This document shows positions 51,349-63,911 of a DNA stretch of 64,000 nt, piece after piece. The stretch is from Hypomyces perniciosus (Eukaryota; Ascomycota; Sordariomycetes; Hypocreales; Hypocreaceae). A program made the position numbers and the translations under genes. Below the pieces are notes generated by a model. The model saw nothing but the letters and a program-made list of their open reading frames with translations. It made no database searches and was not told where the DNA came from. The DNA is taken from the NCBI GenBank assembly GCA_008477525.1, contig SPDT01000006.1:4615501-4679500 (forward strand), written 5' to 3'. The stretch's first letter is position 1. Each line of letters opens with the position of its first letter.

Positions 51349-52105
51349 TACGACGTTATCCCGCAATGCCGACCAAGGCAGCTGGGAGGTAATGGAAGCC
51401 CCTGTGGTAGTAAAAGATATATCGAAACAACAAATGTTACATGCATGAGGATGAGCGGAGACAAGGTTCGGTAATATCCTGAACCAAACGTATGTCTGAT
51501 CGTGTGGAATTGACACAGTGGCTTGAGTAGGCCCGGAGCGTTCGGCTCAAAGGACCATAACTAATTTCGGTTCATGACACTAATCGAACTGAGAAGATGA
51601 AATCAATGGCCTTGAACAGACTTTGGAAGATAGATGAATTGTTCGTTTTGTAATGCCACGACACGCGACTGGTCTTCTGCCTCGGCCCAGGTTTGGCGTC
51701 TTCCGTGGATAATCGACGCTGAACTGATTAGAGAGCGTATATGTGGAGTTGAATATTTAATTATAAGTTTCGAATGATATAAGTATTCCGCTTGGCTCAT
51801 AAAGACTGATGACAGCTTTAAGAACACAGAGCTGAAACGGACTGACGGAGTCTCCTGAGAACGCATTGGGTAGTACGTCGGCAGTGTGCTTAAGGCGGCT
51901 TAGTGCATCCTAATTTATCATCATGGTACTAATGCAAATATGGTAATGTTCTAAAAGATGCGCCTTCATCTGATTTCGACGCACTGCATTCCATATTATT
52001 CTGTCTGCATCTCATGTCGAAGTCCACACAAAATTTACTTCATTGGCTTGATACAAGCTATTTTCTCACCAAAAATAGCCCTTCAGTTTCTGATATGGAA
52101 GCACG
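51349..52105. promoter_or_regulatory. Divergent upstream region of the OPT and cem1 genes
   Basis: 757 bp between divergent start codons. The left 170 bp stay open in the OPT frame up to an ATG at 51516, but that extension is unlike the acidic OPT N-terminus and was not used. No TATA box is certain. AT-rich DNA precedes cem1. Confidence 0.4.
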
Positions 52106-53499
52106 ATGCGACGAGTTGTCGTGACTGGCCTCGGGGCCATCACGCCTCTAGGAGTCGGTATTCGCCGAACATGGTCCCGTCTCATCGCTGGTGAATCCGG
52201 CATCATCAGTGTTGCGGAACGACAGCCTCTGGAGAGGTGGAGAGAGTTGACCTGCACTGTTGCTGGCATTGTGCCTTGTAGCGATGCTGCTGGGTCGTGG
52301 AAGCCTGCAGACTGGCTGAGCCCTGCAGACCAGCGACGCATGTCCACGTTCACACAGTATGCGATTGCCGCGAGTGAGATGGCATTGAAAGATGCAGGCT
52401 GGGAGGCTTCGCGCATTGAGGACCAGGAAGCGACTGGTGTGTGTCTTGGTAGTGGAATCGGGAATCTCGATGAGATCTACGAGACCAGTCTCACTCATAA
52501 CAGCGATGTGGGTTTAGCAGGTCTCCCTAATCAACGGATTTTTGCTAATACTATGGAAGGGATACAAAAAAGTATCACCATTGTTTGTGCCGAAAATTCT
52601 GATAAATATGGCAGCGGGACACATCGCCATGAAGTTTGGTTTCCAAGGCCCAAACCATGCAGCTACAACAGCTTGTACTACTGGCGCCCACTCCATTGGG
52701 GATGCAGCCAGGTTTATCGCCCTGGGAGATGCAGACGTCATGGTTGCTGGCGGAGCTGAATCATGCATCCATCCTCTCGCATTTGCTGGCTTTGGAAGAG
52801 CCAGATCCCTAGCCACAGCCTACAATGCCAAACCTGAAGCCAGCAGCCGTCCATTTGACGCCAATCGAAATGGTTTCGTCATTGCTGAGGGCTCTGCTGT
52901 ATGTGTTCTTGAGGAGCTTGAGCATGCCAAAGCCAGAGGAGCACGGATTTACGCTGAAGTGAGCGGATACGGCTGCAGCGGTGATGCGTACCACATGACA
53001 GCGCCACGCGAAGATGGGGGTGGCGCCTATCTAGCGATGAAGAGGGCTCTGAAACGCGCTGGGATCAAGCCTTCGCAGGTTGGCTATATCAATGCACACG
53101 CCACGAGTACACAAGTTGGAGACAAGGCAGAGGCCGCTGCTATAAAACGGCTAATGCTTGGGGATGAAGGTGTTGAGGCGGAATCACAGGTCACTGTGAG
53201 CAGCACAAAGGGGGCAATTGGCCACCTTTTAGGCGCTGCCGGAGCCATTGAAGCTCTTTTCTCGATTTTGGCTATACATGAGGTGAGTTTACAGGTTCTT
53301 GCCATGATTGTGATTCGGATCCTAACATTGGGACCAGGGAGTTGTACCACCGACTTTGAATCTGGAACAACCAGATGTCGGTGTTAATTTCAACTTCGTG
53401 CCTCTGCAATCCCAGGCAAAGCAAGTCAAAGTAGCCCTCAGCAACAGCTTCGGATTCGGAGGCACAAACAGCAGTCTTGTCTTTTCCAAGTTGGAGTAG
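52106..53499 (+). CDS. cem1: Mitochondrial 3-oxoacyl-[ACP] synthase (KAS II/Cem1)
   Basis: Condensing enzyme of mitochondrial type-II fatty acid synthesis, which supplies the octanoyl precursor of lipoate. The CDS is join(52106..52507, 52560..53282, 53338..53499), giving 428 residues. The start is [18 protein letters not shown]. The catalytic Cys173 is in [10 protein letters not shown], His314 in [11 protein letters not shown], and Lys351 and His356 in [14 protein letters not shown]. The C-terminus [14 protein letters not shown] is typical. The first intron (donor GTGGGT, 52 bp) joins HNSD to [12 protein letters not shown], and the second joins IHE to GVVPPTLN. No long presequence is visible before the thiolase fold; import may use the first residues. 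Lipoate made by this pathway would modify Pdx1-associated E2, encoded by genes in the same window. Confidence 0.93.
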
Positions 53500-53812
53500 G
53501 CACCTTGTAGCATATACATGTAACAATAGGATTAGATAAAAACGGCGTCACTCACGAATAAATGATTCATCATGATCAAAAACGAGTACCTGGACTATGT
53601 GCGAATGACATCATCCGCACATATTGCCCGACAATTTACACCATATCCATTGCTGCCGATATTCTGCCGGAGGCACTTATCGCGGGATGGAATTTCTTCA
53701 CATGAAATCCAGCGCGTCATTAGCCCACTATGATATGAAAAATCGCACCAAGTCGCCATTCTGCTCATTTTTGGTGTAATTCATTCCCAGAGCATCAACC
53801 TATACACATAGA
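53500..53812. other. Intergenic cem1-cbp3
   Basis: 313 bp between two genes on the same strand. It should contain the cem1 3' UTR and the cbp3 promoter. No further element is recognised. Confidence 0.5.
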
Positions 53813-54786
53813 ATGGCCTGTGAAAGCTGCAGGTCACAAGCCCGGACGCTGCTCCGAGCCGCAGTCCGCGCTTCGGCTGCCCGAGTCCCCGCGAGAACAA
53901 CTTTTTTGCCGCTCTTCAATGCCACCACCAAAACGGCGCCGTCAAGATGCTTCAGTAATACGAATACGATGAGACTTTTAGGAGGCATTGGAGGCATTGG
54001 GGAGTCATACCGTGTGCTGGGTGCTTCGGAGCGACTATACAAAGCCTGCGCAAAACCGGCCGACTATCGCATTACAGAAGAAGAGCGGAAGAATGACCAG
54101 GTGGAGAGACTAGAAGATGGAGAGGAAGTAGGCCATGCAGTTGAAGAAGGGATTGTCTGGCACAGCAGTACGTAAACCCCCTATGACCGGCCATCCAGTT
54201 CCCAAGATGTTTGACTGACATGAACGGTTCTGTAGCATTCAACCTCCCGCCAACGTTCAGCACCTGGTCCCACGTCACCATGCTTCACCTCTATCTGCTC
54301 AATGCCCGCATACGCTGCCTCGAGCGCGACGCCTACCGCAACTGGCAGCAACAACTCATCGACCACTTCTTCTTCGAGTGCGAGAAGAAGATGCACATCG
54401 ACCACAGCATCACCTCCAGCGCACTGCGACAGCGGTACCTCAAGGATATCTTTGTCCAGTGGCGGGGCCTGCTTCTTGCATATGACGAGGGCCTTATCAA
54501 GGGCGATGCCATTCTGGCGAGCGCCGTGTGGAGGAATTTGTTCAAGGGGTCGCCGGATGTAGATCCCAGAGCGCTGCTGGCGATTGTGGGATGGATGAGG
54601 TCGGGATTGGCATCGTTGGAGAGTGTATCGGATCTGGCCCTGCCGGATAGGGCGTTGCAGATATTGGCACAGCCTGTGAATATCTTCTGGACAAGACTTG
54701 AGGGGCCGTTCAAGACGCACGAGGGGCAAGCGGTGGAAAAGGAGCAGCCAGTGAAGCGGACTGCAGAGCCTGCCAAAGCTGCGTAA
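53813..54786 (+). CDS. cbp3: Cbp3-type ubiquinol-cytochrome c reductase chaperone
   Basis: Mitochondrial assembly factor for cytochrome b in complex III. The CDS is join(53813..54167, 54236..54786), giving 301 residues. The N-terminus is basic and rich in Arg, Ala and Ser (ARTLLRAAVRASAARV), a matrix-targeting presequence. The conserved chaperone domain begins after the intron: FNLPPTFSTWSHVTMLHLYLL, then IDHFFFECEKKMHIDHSITSS and RYLKDIFVQWRGLLLAYDEGL, matching the Cbp3/UQCC1 family. The 68-bp intron has a GTACGT donor and a TTGACTGAC branch region. It is convergent with the DHFR gene (238 bp tail to tail) and directly downstream of cem1. Confidence 0.92.
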
Positions 54787-55024
54787 CGCTAAATAAAACG
54801 CTTGATCAATTACATGGGTCTCGGGAAGGGTTGTACAATACGGACGACATCAAGGAACCGGTGGGGTGGTGTTGGTACTAAAAGGGTGTATGAATATTAC
54901 GATGGTGATGCCCCCTGGATGACTACTTGTTTGATGTGCATGTATTTTAACGTATATATATACATGTCTATCTCATCTTTGAACCCATCTTGACTTGGAA
55001 TATATGCCAAAGGAGAGGAGAGTC

Positions 55025-55736
55025 TCAATCTAACTTCTCCCACATCTGGAACTCATACTTGGTGCCCGCCTCCTCCTGTCCCCCTTCAGCAATCTCCTCC
55101 CCCGTCCACTCCTGCAGCTGCTCTCCCGACCTCCTCTCCCACCCCATAGTCTTCTCCCCCGTCAAATTCAGCGGGAAGAACGTATCGCACTCAAAATCAC
55201 GATCAATGCTCGTCAACAGCACGCGCCTCGCCGAGGGGAGCTTGAGCGCAGCGTCATAGATCTGCGCGCCGCCCATGACAAAGACGCGCCCTGCTGACCT
55301 AGCCTGCGCGTATTTTACAGCGGCTTCGATAGAGGACACTCTGATTTCTTCGCCTGTGGGCGGAGGCGTGGCGGGTGCAGAGCGTGTGACGATGATGTTG
55401 AGACGGTTCTTGAGGGGCCGGAATTTGGGGGGGATTGAGTCCCAGGTTTTGCGGCCCATGATGACGGCGTTTTCAGCACCAGCCGGGGCCTAAAGATGCG
55501 TGAGTTAGTCATTTATATAATCTACCCAATATGTTGAAAGTAGAAGAGAGAGAAGAAGCTTGATGGGCGCAATATGGAGATGTAGGAAAAAAGTTTACCT
55601 GTGGAGGGGTTCGTGTTGTCACGCGAGCGAAATATTGCATCTCTTTCTTCAGGCCCTGCCATGGCATGGTACCTTGAAAGCCGATGCCCATTTTATGGGT
55701 CGCAGCAACGATGAGAGTGAGTTCTAGGGACTGCAT
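55025..55736 (-). CDS. dfr1: Dihydrofolate reductase
   Basis: NADPH-dependent reduction of dihydrofolate to tetrahydrofolate for thymidylate and purine synthesis. The CDS is complement(55025..55489, 55599..55736), giving 200 residues, normal for fungi. Family landmarks are LTLIVAATHKMGIGFQGTMPW at the start, LKKEMQYFARVTT, GRKTWDSIPPKFRPL, LNIIVTRS, and VFVMGGAQIYDAAL with the nucleotide-binding Gly-Gly. The 109-bp intron has a CAG|GTAAAC donor and joins TPPQ to APAGAENAVI in phase 0. Cytosolic. Confidence 0.95.
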
Positions 55737-56030
55737 TGTGATGTGTTCCTATAATGTTGTTGTTGGAGTGAGAGTGAACTCAGTTGAGGTGGGCTGAGTT
55801 TGCACCAAGAGTCTTGGTGGCACACTGTGTTGGTGGTGTACTTGTAAGGAGCATGTCAAACAGCCTCGACCACATAGATAATTACGTGCCAGATAAGCTC
55901 AAAGATTGAATCCGCATTAATTTCTTATAGTAAATACATTTATGTGATTTTCATTTATTTCTTCATGGAATTCACGATACATTCATTATACAAACACCAT
56001 ATCCTCAAAAGACGAAAACGCTCATTCATC

Positions 56031-57076
56031 TCACAGCCTAGACGGCCGCAGCACAGCAACATCCTGGAACGGAATACCCAAATGCTGGTAGATGTGGTTG
56101 AATCTGCCCCCAAGTCAGTAGCTTCTTTACCAAAAAGCAGATATACTTGATTAAACTCACCGATCACTGCCGAAGAACGGCTGTCCCTCGCCCTCCGCAT
56201 TTGTCGCCCAAAACCACGGCGCACCAAATGCACCCTGCTCCACGGCCTTACCCGTCTCGTTCTTCAGAACATCCTTCATCTCTCCCTTCTTATCCATAAT
56301 CGTGTTCACGTCTCCTTCAGTGAACAACTTGCGGCCCCCCTCTGGCGTTTCCGTTGCCTTCAGCAGAGTCTCCCGCAGGTTTTCATCGTTAGTGAGGCTC
56401 ACATTCGGCGGCGCCCAGAACGTGTGGAACAGGAAATGGAAAGCTGAAATGAATGTTGACGTCGGGTAGCTAGCCTTGATATAGTGCAGGGCACGGAGAG
56501 CAGAGACAGTGTGCGCAGAGGCCATGAGATCTTCGGGGGTTTGGAACTCGGTCAGCCCAACACGATGAGCCGCGCGCTTACTGTCATATTCTAGGTATTT
56601 GGCTTTGGCCTCGAGAGCCCATGGAGGCCTGTTGCCTTTTTGTTGTAAGTCAGCATGTTGAAGGAGATGTATGTGTGGGGAGTAGAAGAAGAGCAGACCT
56701 GAGAGGCTGTTGATGCCGCCGAGCAGCACAGGATGCAGTCTGGGATAGATGTTAGTATTCCACACACCTCCAGATGACACGGATTCAAGAGCACATACTC
56801 TACTTCAACGCCATTTGCGGCAAGCGTCTGGAGGTTTTGTAACAAATCCACAAAGCCAACATAGCTAAAGAAGGATGCTGTAGACGCGCGCGCACTGTCT
56901 CAGCCAAGAGAACAACAAAGAAGCCAACAACATGAACCAACAAAACAACGGGAGCCAACAGAACAATAACAATATGTATGCAGCACGGCAACGGGACGGG
57001 CAGTAGTGGCCCGGACACCTGGAGTATGGCTCAACTTACCTATATCCAGGTAGCAATCGATTCGCTTGCCTCCCAT
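56031..57076 (-). CDS. GST-kappa/DsbA-like (2-hydroxychromene-2-carboxylate isomerase family)
   Basis: The CDS is complement(56031..56103, 56161..56635, 56699..56739, 56799..56877, 57040..57076), giving 234 residues. The N-terminus reads MGGKRIDCYLDIASFFSYV across intron 1, the thioredoxin-fold start of kappa-class GSTs; the family active Ser is in the SFFSY turn. HPVLLGGINSLSGNRPPW follows, then a helical insertion, then GAFGAPWFWATNAEGEGQPFFGSDR, the conserved GVFGxPxxF-type motif. The end is FNHIYQHLGIPFQDVA. Five exons with introns of 162, 59, 63 and 57 bp restore frame at each join. The role is probably glutathione-dependent detoxification or isomerisation of small molecules, in peroxisome, mitochondrion or cytosol. 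It is divergent from an SDR gene. Confidence 0.85.
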
Positions 57077-57496
57077 TGCTTCGAGTCCTATATCCGCTTT
57101 CTCTAGCTCCAATTCAATTGCACAATACGGGGCAACTAGAGAAGGGTTATAACACCAAGATCTGCCGTTGCAATGGCGTATTATCTTATAAATAAATATT
57201 TGCGGCGCGGTTAAGACGGCTAGGGCCCCTTTCTCGGGTCTCGGAGACGTGATAGAATCATCGGAGGCGGGTATCACGGAGTAAGAGACTGCCGAGGCAA
57301 TGCTCCGTGATATATGGAGAATGTTCACTAATCCCCACGGCTCCACTTGTGCACATGAGCCCATAGGTATGTATAGACTTACTCAGCAGGCTTAAAAGGG
57401 TTCACTTATATATATATCAAGACGGGCGTAAGCCTATCGTCGTTTGAATCAATACGAGCTGTATTGTATACTATCTATAATTTTATCAAATTCATC
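57077..57496. promoter_or_regulatory. Divergent promoter of GST-kappa and SDR genes
   Basis: 420 bp between start codons. A TATA stretch (TTATATATATAT) at 57406-57417 lies about 80 bp upstream of the SDR start codon, a good position for its core promoter. Two redox/detoxification genes sharing an upstream region may be co-regulated. Confidence 0.5.
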
Positions 57497-58646
57497 ATGG
57501 CGATCCAGAAACCCGTCGCTTTGGTCGTGGGAGCCTCTCGTGGCATTGGCCGTCAAGTCGCTGTTGACTTGGCCAAGAACGGATATGCAGGTCAGCTTCA
57601 GTCTCATCACTATCATGATGATGACATCTTCATCATTCATCACACACTGATTCCTCAACAGTTGTTGTTGCTGCCAAATCCATCAGCGACCCGTCTAAAA
57701 TCACGACATTCCCTCCAGACCCCAAATCCCCCGATTCAACCATCACCACCGTCACGCAGGAAATCACCTCCGCAGGCGGCGACGCAACCGCCATCCAAGT
57801 TGACGTCCGCTCCGAGCAAAGCGTCCAAAGCCTCATCGACAAGACCATCTCCGTACTGCTATCCCCTTCCATTCCATTTCATTCCCACCCAAAACTAACA
57901 CAATCAATCCTTCCAGACATATGGCCGCCTAGATGTCATCATCTACAACTCCGGCGCCATCTGGTGGTCCTCCGTCGCAAACACCCCCCTGAAGCGCTTC
58001 CAACTTATGCAGCGCGTCAACCCAGAGGGCCTCTACGCCGTCATCCAAGCCGCTCTCCCCCATATCCGCCCCAAAGGCCGCGTTGTCGTCGTCAGCCCTC
58101 CTATTTACAGTCGCTTCTTCCGGGGCAAGACGGCCTACGCAATGGGCAAGGTCGGCATGAGTGTGCTTACCAAGGGTCTGGCCATCGACTTTGAGCGAGA
58201 AGGGCTCAAGGACATGGCCATCAGCAGCATCTGGCCCGCTGTTGTAAGTCTCCTTTACCCTCTATTTCGTATCTACACATGATTTTGCCTTTTGGCATAA
58301 GTGACTGGAGCTTATAAACCTCCTGGTGTAGGCCATCGAATCCGCAGCAACCGAACAATTCACCAGCCAAAACCCCGACGAGGCCAACGACCTCCGCAAA
58401 CCCACCATCTTCTCCGACGCCATTCTCGCCATTCTCAATGCGCCTCCTTCGGTAGTCAACGGCGAACTGCTCCTCGACGAGGACTTCCTCCGCGAGCACT
58501 GCGGCATCACTGATTTTTCCAAGTACAACGTCGTCCCCGGCACCAACCCGCGACGCATCATGCCCCAGAAGTTGCCCAATCTCACCGTCGCGGAGCAAGC
58601 AGATGAAGGCATCCGACACGATAGCAGCAACAAGTCCAAGCTGTGA
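57497..58646 (+). CDS. Short-chain dehydrogenase/reductase (HSDL2-like)
   Basis: NAD(P)-dependent oxidoreductase. The CDS is join(57497..57590, 57662..57852, 57917..58243, 58332..58646), giving 308 residues. The Rossmann motif GASRGIGR is at 12-19. NSG at about 106-108 replaces NAG. The catalytic triad is Ser155 (VVSPPIYS), Tyr169 and Lys173 (YAMGK). The C-terminal half (LKDMAISSIWPAV, ATEQFTSQNPDEANDLRKP, FLREHCGITDFSKYNVVPG) is characteristic of the HSDL2-like SDRs, without the sterol-carrier domain of the animal protein. Introns are 71, 64 and 88 bp. The insertion at 45-70 includes a Pro/Asp-rich loop. The substrate is unknown. It shares its promoter region with the GST-kappa gene. Confidence 0.9.
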
Positions 58647-58973
58647 TCGTGCTATCGTGATTTGCGGTTGTGTGCTTCAAGGGAACCTAGGAACCAAGGT
58701 GAATTGCGAACCATACTGTACGAGAGTTATTGTCCGTTTATGTGTAATATCCATAAGAGTATACATCTAGCCTTCCATGTTGCCCCCCCTGTACCACAAC
58801 CGTAAACTCCAAAATGTCGGGCATGTATACCACACGCTTGGACTGCCTGTCTGTCGATGCATGTTGTCTTTACACAAAAATATCCACAATACGCTTTTCC
58901 TGAACCCTCCCATAATCAACCTACATTACAGCTTCGTGCTGCAGCAAACAGCAGAAGCACCGCCATCGTCCTC
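58647..58973. other. Intergenic between convergent SDR and yta7 genes
   Basis: 327 bp containing the two 3' flanks. No additional gene or terminator structure is evident. Confidence 0.5.
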
Positions 58974-61900
58974 CTACACGTCAATATCCTCTCGCTGGCT
59001 CAGCGGATCCATGCCCTGCATGTTCTCAATGTCGCCTATGGTATCGTTGAATACTCTCGTCACGTTTCCGAGCACCTTCATGCGATTCCATTCGTGTCGG
59101 CTTCGCCAAATCTCGTCCATCATCTCACGGTTGACTTGTTCCAACTGTTCGATGGTGCAACCCGAGGTACCCTCTGTTACCTGGATCAGGAAATTTTCGA
59201 CCGCACCGTCGACCGACAGTGGCTGAGATGCCGATGAACCCGAGTTTCGAGTCGACTGTGGATCTTCAGAGGTTGTGTCATGTGAATGCCCCCCGGTGCC
59301 CGATCTCGATGCCCCAGAGCTCAGCTGTACATGAGAGGAGTGAGATGATGGCTGACTTTCAGTCAAGTGTGAACCAGAAGTGCTCCCTCGTGCTAAACCG
59401 TGGGCCTGTGAATGTGGCCACAGTTCATCGCTGGATGTCAATTGGCTCGGAAGGACCAAAGTATCTGGCATGTCGCCATCGTTGTCATTATCGCCAGCCC
59501 GGCTGTCATCATGATTTCCGTTCGTGTTCTGCGTACTCCAATTGGATGATCGGTAAGTAGAAGGATCCGATGTCTTGGTTGTAGAGGCTTCATTAATAAC
59601 AGCAGATGGTGATACACCAGGAGGAAGAGTTGTAACTGCAGACCGCTGGGAAATTTGCGTCGCTCCCGTCAATGCCCTGGAGGATTGCTCCAGAGACTTG
59701 GGCGGTGGTCCCATCGGCGATGCTTGAGACAACAGCTGAGTCTCATCGTCGATGCCACTCATTCGCACGTCTGCTTCCTTAAAGAGACGAGAGGCTCCAT
59801 TACTGAGGCGATGTTCATCCTGTCCGGATCTACCATATCCATTGGATAGTGGACTTCGCACCTGGAAGCGAGCCATGGTGCGCGCTCCTGGAACGACTTC
59901 TCCGAGGGTGAGAGCACCTTGTGAGTCACTATCATTGCCTCCACCAAGATCGGACTGAACTCTCTCCAAGATGGATTGCATGGCCTTTCGTTTTCGTTCC
60001 TTTTCTGCAGCCTCCTTGGCCCGTTGCTGCTGACGTCGGTAGAGGGCTTCCCAATCAACATGAGCGGTACTGTTTTCGATGCTAGCCACATCAACCTCCA
60101 CATTGCTAAGCAACTCGTTCGCCTTGAGTGTGCGCTCCTTGTCTCCATTATTCTTGGCATCCTTCGCCAGGGCTTTGATGTCGAACAGGAAGTCCTTTGG
60201 ACGAGCATAAAAACCGTTGGACAAACGCTCCTCGATGGTGGTTGTTTCAAGATTGTAATAGCACTTCCCAGTTGCGGTGTCTCTCAACACATCGTTTCCA
60301 TGCTTGTCCTTGACAATCTCGAATGGCCGATTCTCGCCTTGTCCGAGATCAGGTCGCACATAGTTCGGGTCCGCTTCTGCGAACAAATAGTCAATCTGAT
60401 TCTGTGGGATAACCGGTTGCCTGAATTTCTTGTATCTGCGATTTATTTGATCCATGATGGGCTGCAATTGGATCTTCAGGGCATTCAGCATTTGATGATC
60501 CTTCTTCTTCAGAGCCTTGATTTCTTCTTTCGTCGGCGCCTTGGGTTCCGGTTTCGGGGCGAGTGGGAGCTCTTCCAGCACTCTCTTCTTGCGGTTCTCA
60601 AGATCCGGAAATTCGGCCGGCTTCTTCTTGACGTACTCCAAGGTCTTGGAGAAGTACTCCATACGATTTGTCTATTCAATGTTAACTCAGCATTCACAAC
60701 CCAACATGGGCAACACATACCTTTTGCGGCTTCTTGATTTCCATTTGATTCTTCCGGGAGAATCCAAATAAGTCACGGATCAAATCTGGTGGAAGTTCCT
60801 TCTTCTCGCACTCTGCCGTAGCCAAAAGGAGCACGGGGTCTGTTGGCGGGATGGACCTCAACATCGTCTGGAACGTAATCAAGGCAACCGTCCCTGATAA
60901 AGTAGCATACCACGCATCAATGTTGGGGATATAAATGACACTTGGCTTATGGCGTCTAACTTCTGTAAATAGGCCGACAATGACCTGCTCCATCGGCTAT
61001 GATTGAGTTAGCAACAATAACAACACATTAGAGGTCACACAAGACTTACTCGTCCATCGCCCAGGAGACTTGGAAGGTCGAAGTTCTGCACATGCAGTCC
61101 TTCGAAGTAGTGCAATATCGCAGAGGAGATATAGCCCTGGCCCATACCATGAGTACCAGAAAGGAGGAATCTGGGACGGAACACTCGAGAACGCTCAAAT
61201 TCTTGGTTCAGGGCCTCGCGACCAAATCCATGATCCTTATCGTCAAATTGCTCATACATGGCCTCCTCCAATGCTGTCGTCTTCTTTTTCCGGGGCAGAA
61301 GATTGTCAAGAGCCCGCTTGGCGTCATCCAGCTGCTCATGGAGCAAAGGCACAATAGAGCTTGGCAAGGGGCGCGCGCCAGAGGTGGCAGATCGCTCCGA
61401 AGACGGAATGAGCTTCTTGATGGAAATCATGAAGTCTGAGGCATGGACAGAAATCTTGGTCGGGTCAACAAGTAGCTTCTCCTTTGCCGAGTAGATTTGC
61501 GGGTAGGTTCGTTGGATGGCGTTGAGCGCTGCTTCAGTGCACAGAGCTCTCAAATCAGCACCACCATATCCCTTGGTATTGTCTGCCAGAGACTTCTTGA
61601 ATTCGTCGGAAAGACCCCAGTCCTTTGTATGAATGTTGAGGATGGATCGCCGTCCCTCAAGATCAGGCAAAGGGAAATAGAACTCTCTGTCGAAACGGCC
61701 TGGTCGTCGAAGTGCCGGATCAATGTTATCTGGTCGATTGGTCGCACCAATGACAATAACTTGCCCGCGACCATCCATACCATCCATCAATGCCAGCAGG
61801 GTGGACACAATGGAAGCATGGATCTGTTCCTGCTTGCTCGACCGAACCGGTGCTAAGCCATCAATCTCGTCGAAGAAGATGATGCTAGGTTGTGTCCTCC

Positions 61901-63911
61901 GTGCTTCCTCGAAAAGCAATCGAAGTTGCTTCTCTGCCTCACCAACCCACTTGCTCAGCGCATCGGCACCTTTGCGCATATAGAACGAGATCTTCTGCCC
62001 ATTAGTGCCGACAGAGTTGGCGAGAGCGCGCGCCAGCAGCGTTTTACCGGTGCCAGGTGGGCCATGAAACAAAACACCACGAGGAGGAGTGACGTGGAAC
62101 CTGGTGAATAGCTCGGGATAGAGCAGCGGAAGTTGAACCATCTCCTTGAGCTGATCGATGTGCCCTTGTAAGCCGCCAACCTTGCTGAAATCGACATTCA
62201 GGTCAACTCCCAACGGGTCAGCATCGGCGAGTGCTTTACGGTCCTTGATCTTTCCAACGTTAGGAGTTGCGCCGACACCATCTATACCCAGGCCCGGGGC
62301 ACCAGGCACGAGACCACCAGCGGGAGCCGCAGACGTGGGAGTCATTCCCACATTTCCTGCAGCATTCGACCTATGCATCATTTCGTCGTCGCTGCTGTCC
62401 GAATCAACACCACCAGTAGCAGCAGCACCACCAGCACCCCAGGGACCAGCAAGAAGCGCGCCAACGCCGCTGCCGCCGCCAAAAGGGCCATAGGTAGTAT
62501 TGAGACTTCGGTCCCAGCCTTGGCTGGCGCCTCCTTTGCGACGGTTGCGTGCTGTCGTTGGCGCTTGGTCTTCGATTTCTTCCTCGATATTAACGGAAGT
62601 CAAAGGCGGCATGTAGTAGTTGACAGCGTTTCGCTTACGACGGCTGGTTTCGTGGTACACGATTGGGGATGCAGTCCTGGCTGTTCGACGGCGTGGTCGA
62701 GAATTTTCTTTCAACTCACGAGCTTCTTCATTCAACTCATCGATGTCGAAGTCAGGCTCTTCATCTGCAGAAGAGTTTCTCCGACGCGAACTTTGGCCGG
62801 AACGACCTGCCGATCGGGTTTGCCTCCCTCTAGGCGTGGGACTATCCATCATGTTATCATCATCGCCGCCCCGCCCTTCAGCCTCATCTGAATCGTCCCC
62901 GGGCTCAAAATCACTGCTAGGTTCTTGAGTGGACTTCTTGAGGCCTGTTTTTCGCGTAAGTCGGCGTGGCCGTTGATTAGGACCAGAATCAGATTCAGCT
63001 TCAGCGACCTCGGTGGTTTCGGCGACCTCGGTAGTAGCCTCGACAGTTGGGCGAGCGCCTCGTGTCCTACGAGTAATAGGCACATCGTCATCCTCGTCAT
63101 CCTCTGCCGCTACGGTTTCATCGGCTTTGACATCGTGGTCATCCTTCCCAGCATCCGGCATCTCATCATCTGCTTGTTCCTTCTTCTCAACTGGCTGGAT
63201 ATCCTGGGAAAGTTCGTCGGGTTCGTCAGCATCATGTCTGGAGCTAGTCTCCTGCGTAGCCTCTTCGATCGGTTCCGGCATCTTCTTAAGTCCTTTCGCG
63301 GCACGGGAAGATCTGCTTCGTGCAAGTGCTTCTGGGCTTTTGCTTCGCGAGTCTCGGGAAACCACAGCGTGTCGGCCGGAGGTAGACAATTCTACGAATT
63401 CGTCGGCATCTTCAGTGTTTGCCCGAGTGAACCTGCGCGTGGTTTGGACCAGGGCTGGCCTGGGAACCTTGAGTTTGACCATTCTTCTGGTCTGGTGCTT
63501 TCTTGGGGACTCAGCAGGGGCCTCGGGGGCTTCCGCCGCCACCTCTAAATCATCCGGCGGCGTGCCTGCTACCTCCTCATCCTCCTCACTGCTCTCCCTG
63601 TAGTTTTGGCGAGTGACAGCTGCTTTTCGGGTCTTTCGGCCTGCAGCGTTCAGGGGCGCATCTTCATCGGAGGGATCTTCAGACTCGGCCTCACCAAAGG
63701 ATTCTTCTTGGCTATCGGACAATTCGTCATCTTCGATATCGGAACCTCGGTAGCGATTATTCTTCCGGCGGCTTGGTCTACCACCTCTTGCTGGGCGGGC
63801 CTTTTTAGAGCTCCGACTTGGTCTGACCTCTGTTGGATCGAAGTTTTCGTCCTCCGAATCGGATTTGTTGGGATCGAAATCCTCAATATTTCTCTTTCGT
63901 TTGCTGACCAT
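58974..63911 (-). CDS. yta7: ATAD2/Yta7-type AAA ATPase with bromodomain-like region
   Basis: Chromatin-associated AAA ATPase that handles histone H3-H4 (yeast Yta7, fission yeast Abo1). The CDS is complement(58974..60671, 60721..60996, 61050..63911), giving 1611 residues. The first 440 residues are acidic/Ser/Arg-rich and disordered. AAA1 has Walker A GPPGTGKT at about 617-624, Walker B FFDEID at about 679 and the Arg fingers in PALRRPGRFDREF. The second AAA module is degenerate: its Walker A reads GTHGMGQG, without Lys-Thr, and its Walker B reads VIYIPNID. A bromodomain-like segment follows (HQMLNALKIQLQPIMDQINR...PRDFLFDI-like). The last 350 residues are Ser/Thr-rich with a final helical EQLEQVNREMMDEIW. 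Introns of 53 and 49 bp fall in the second AAA module and after KKPQK, so the gene could easily be split into three models. Nuclear. Confidence 0.93.
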
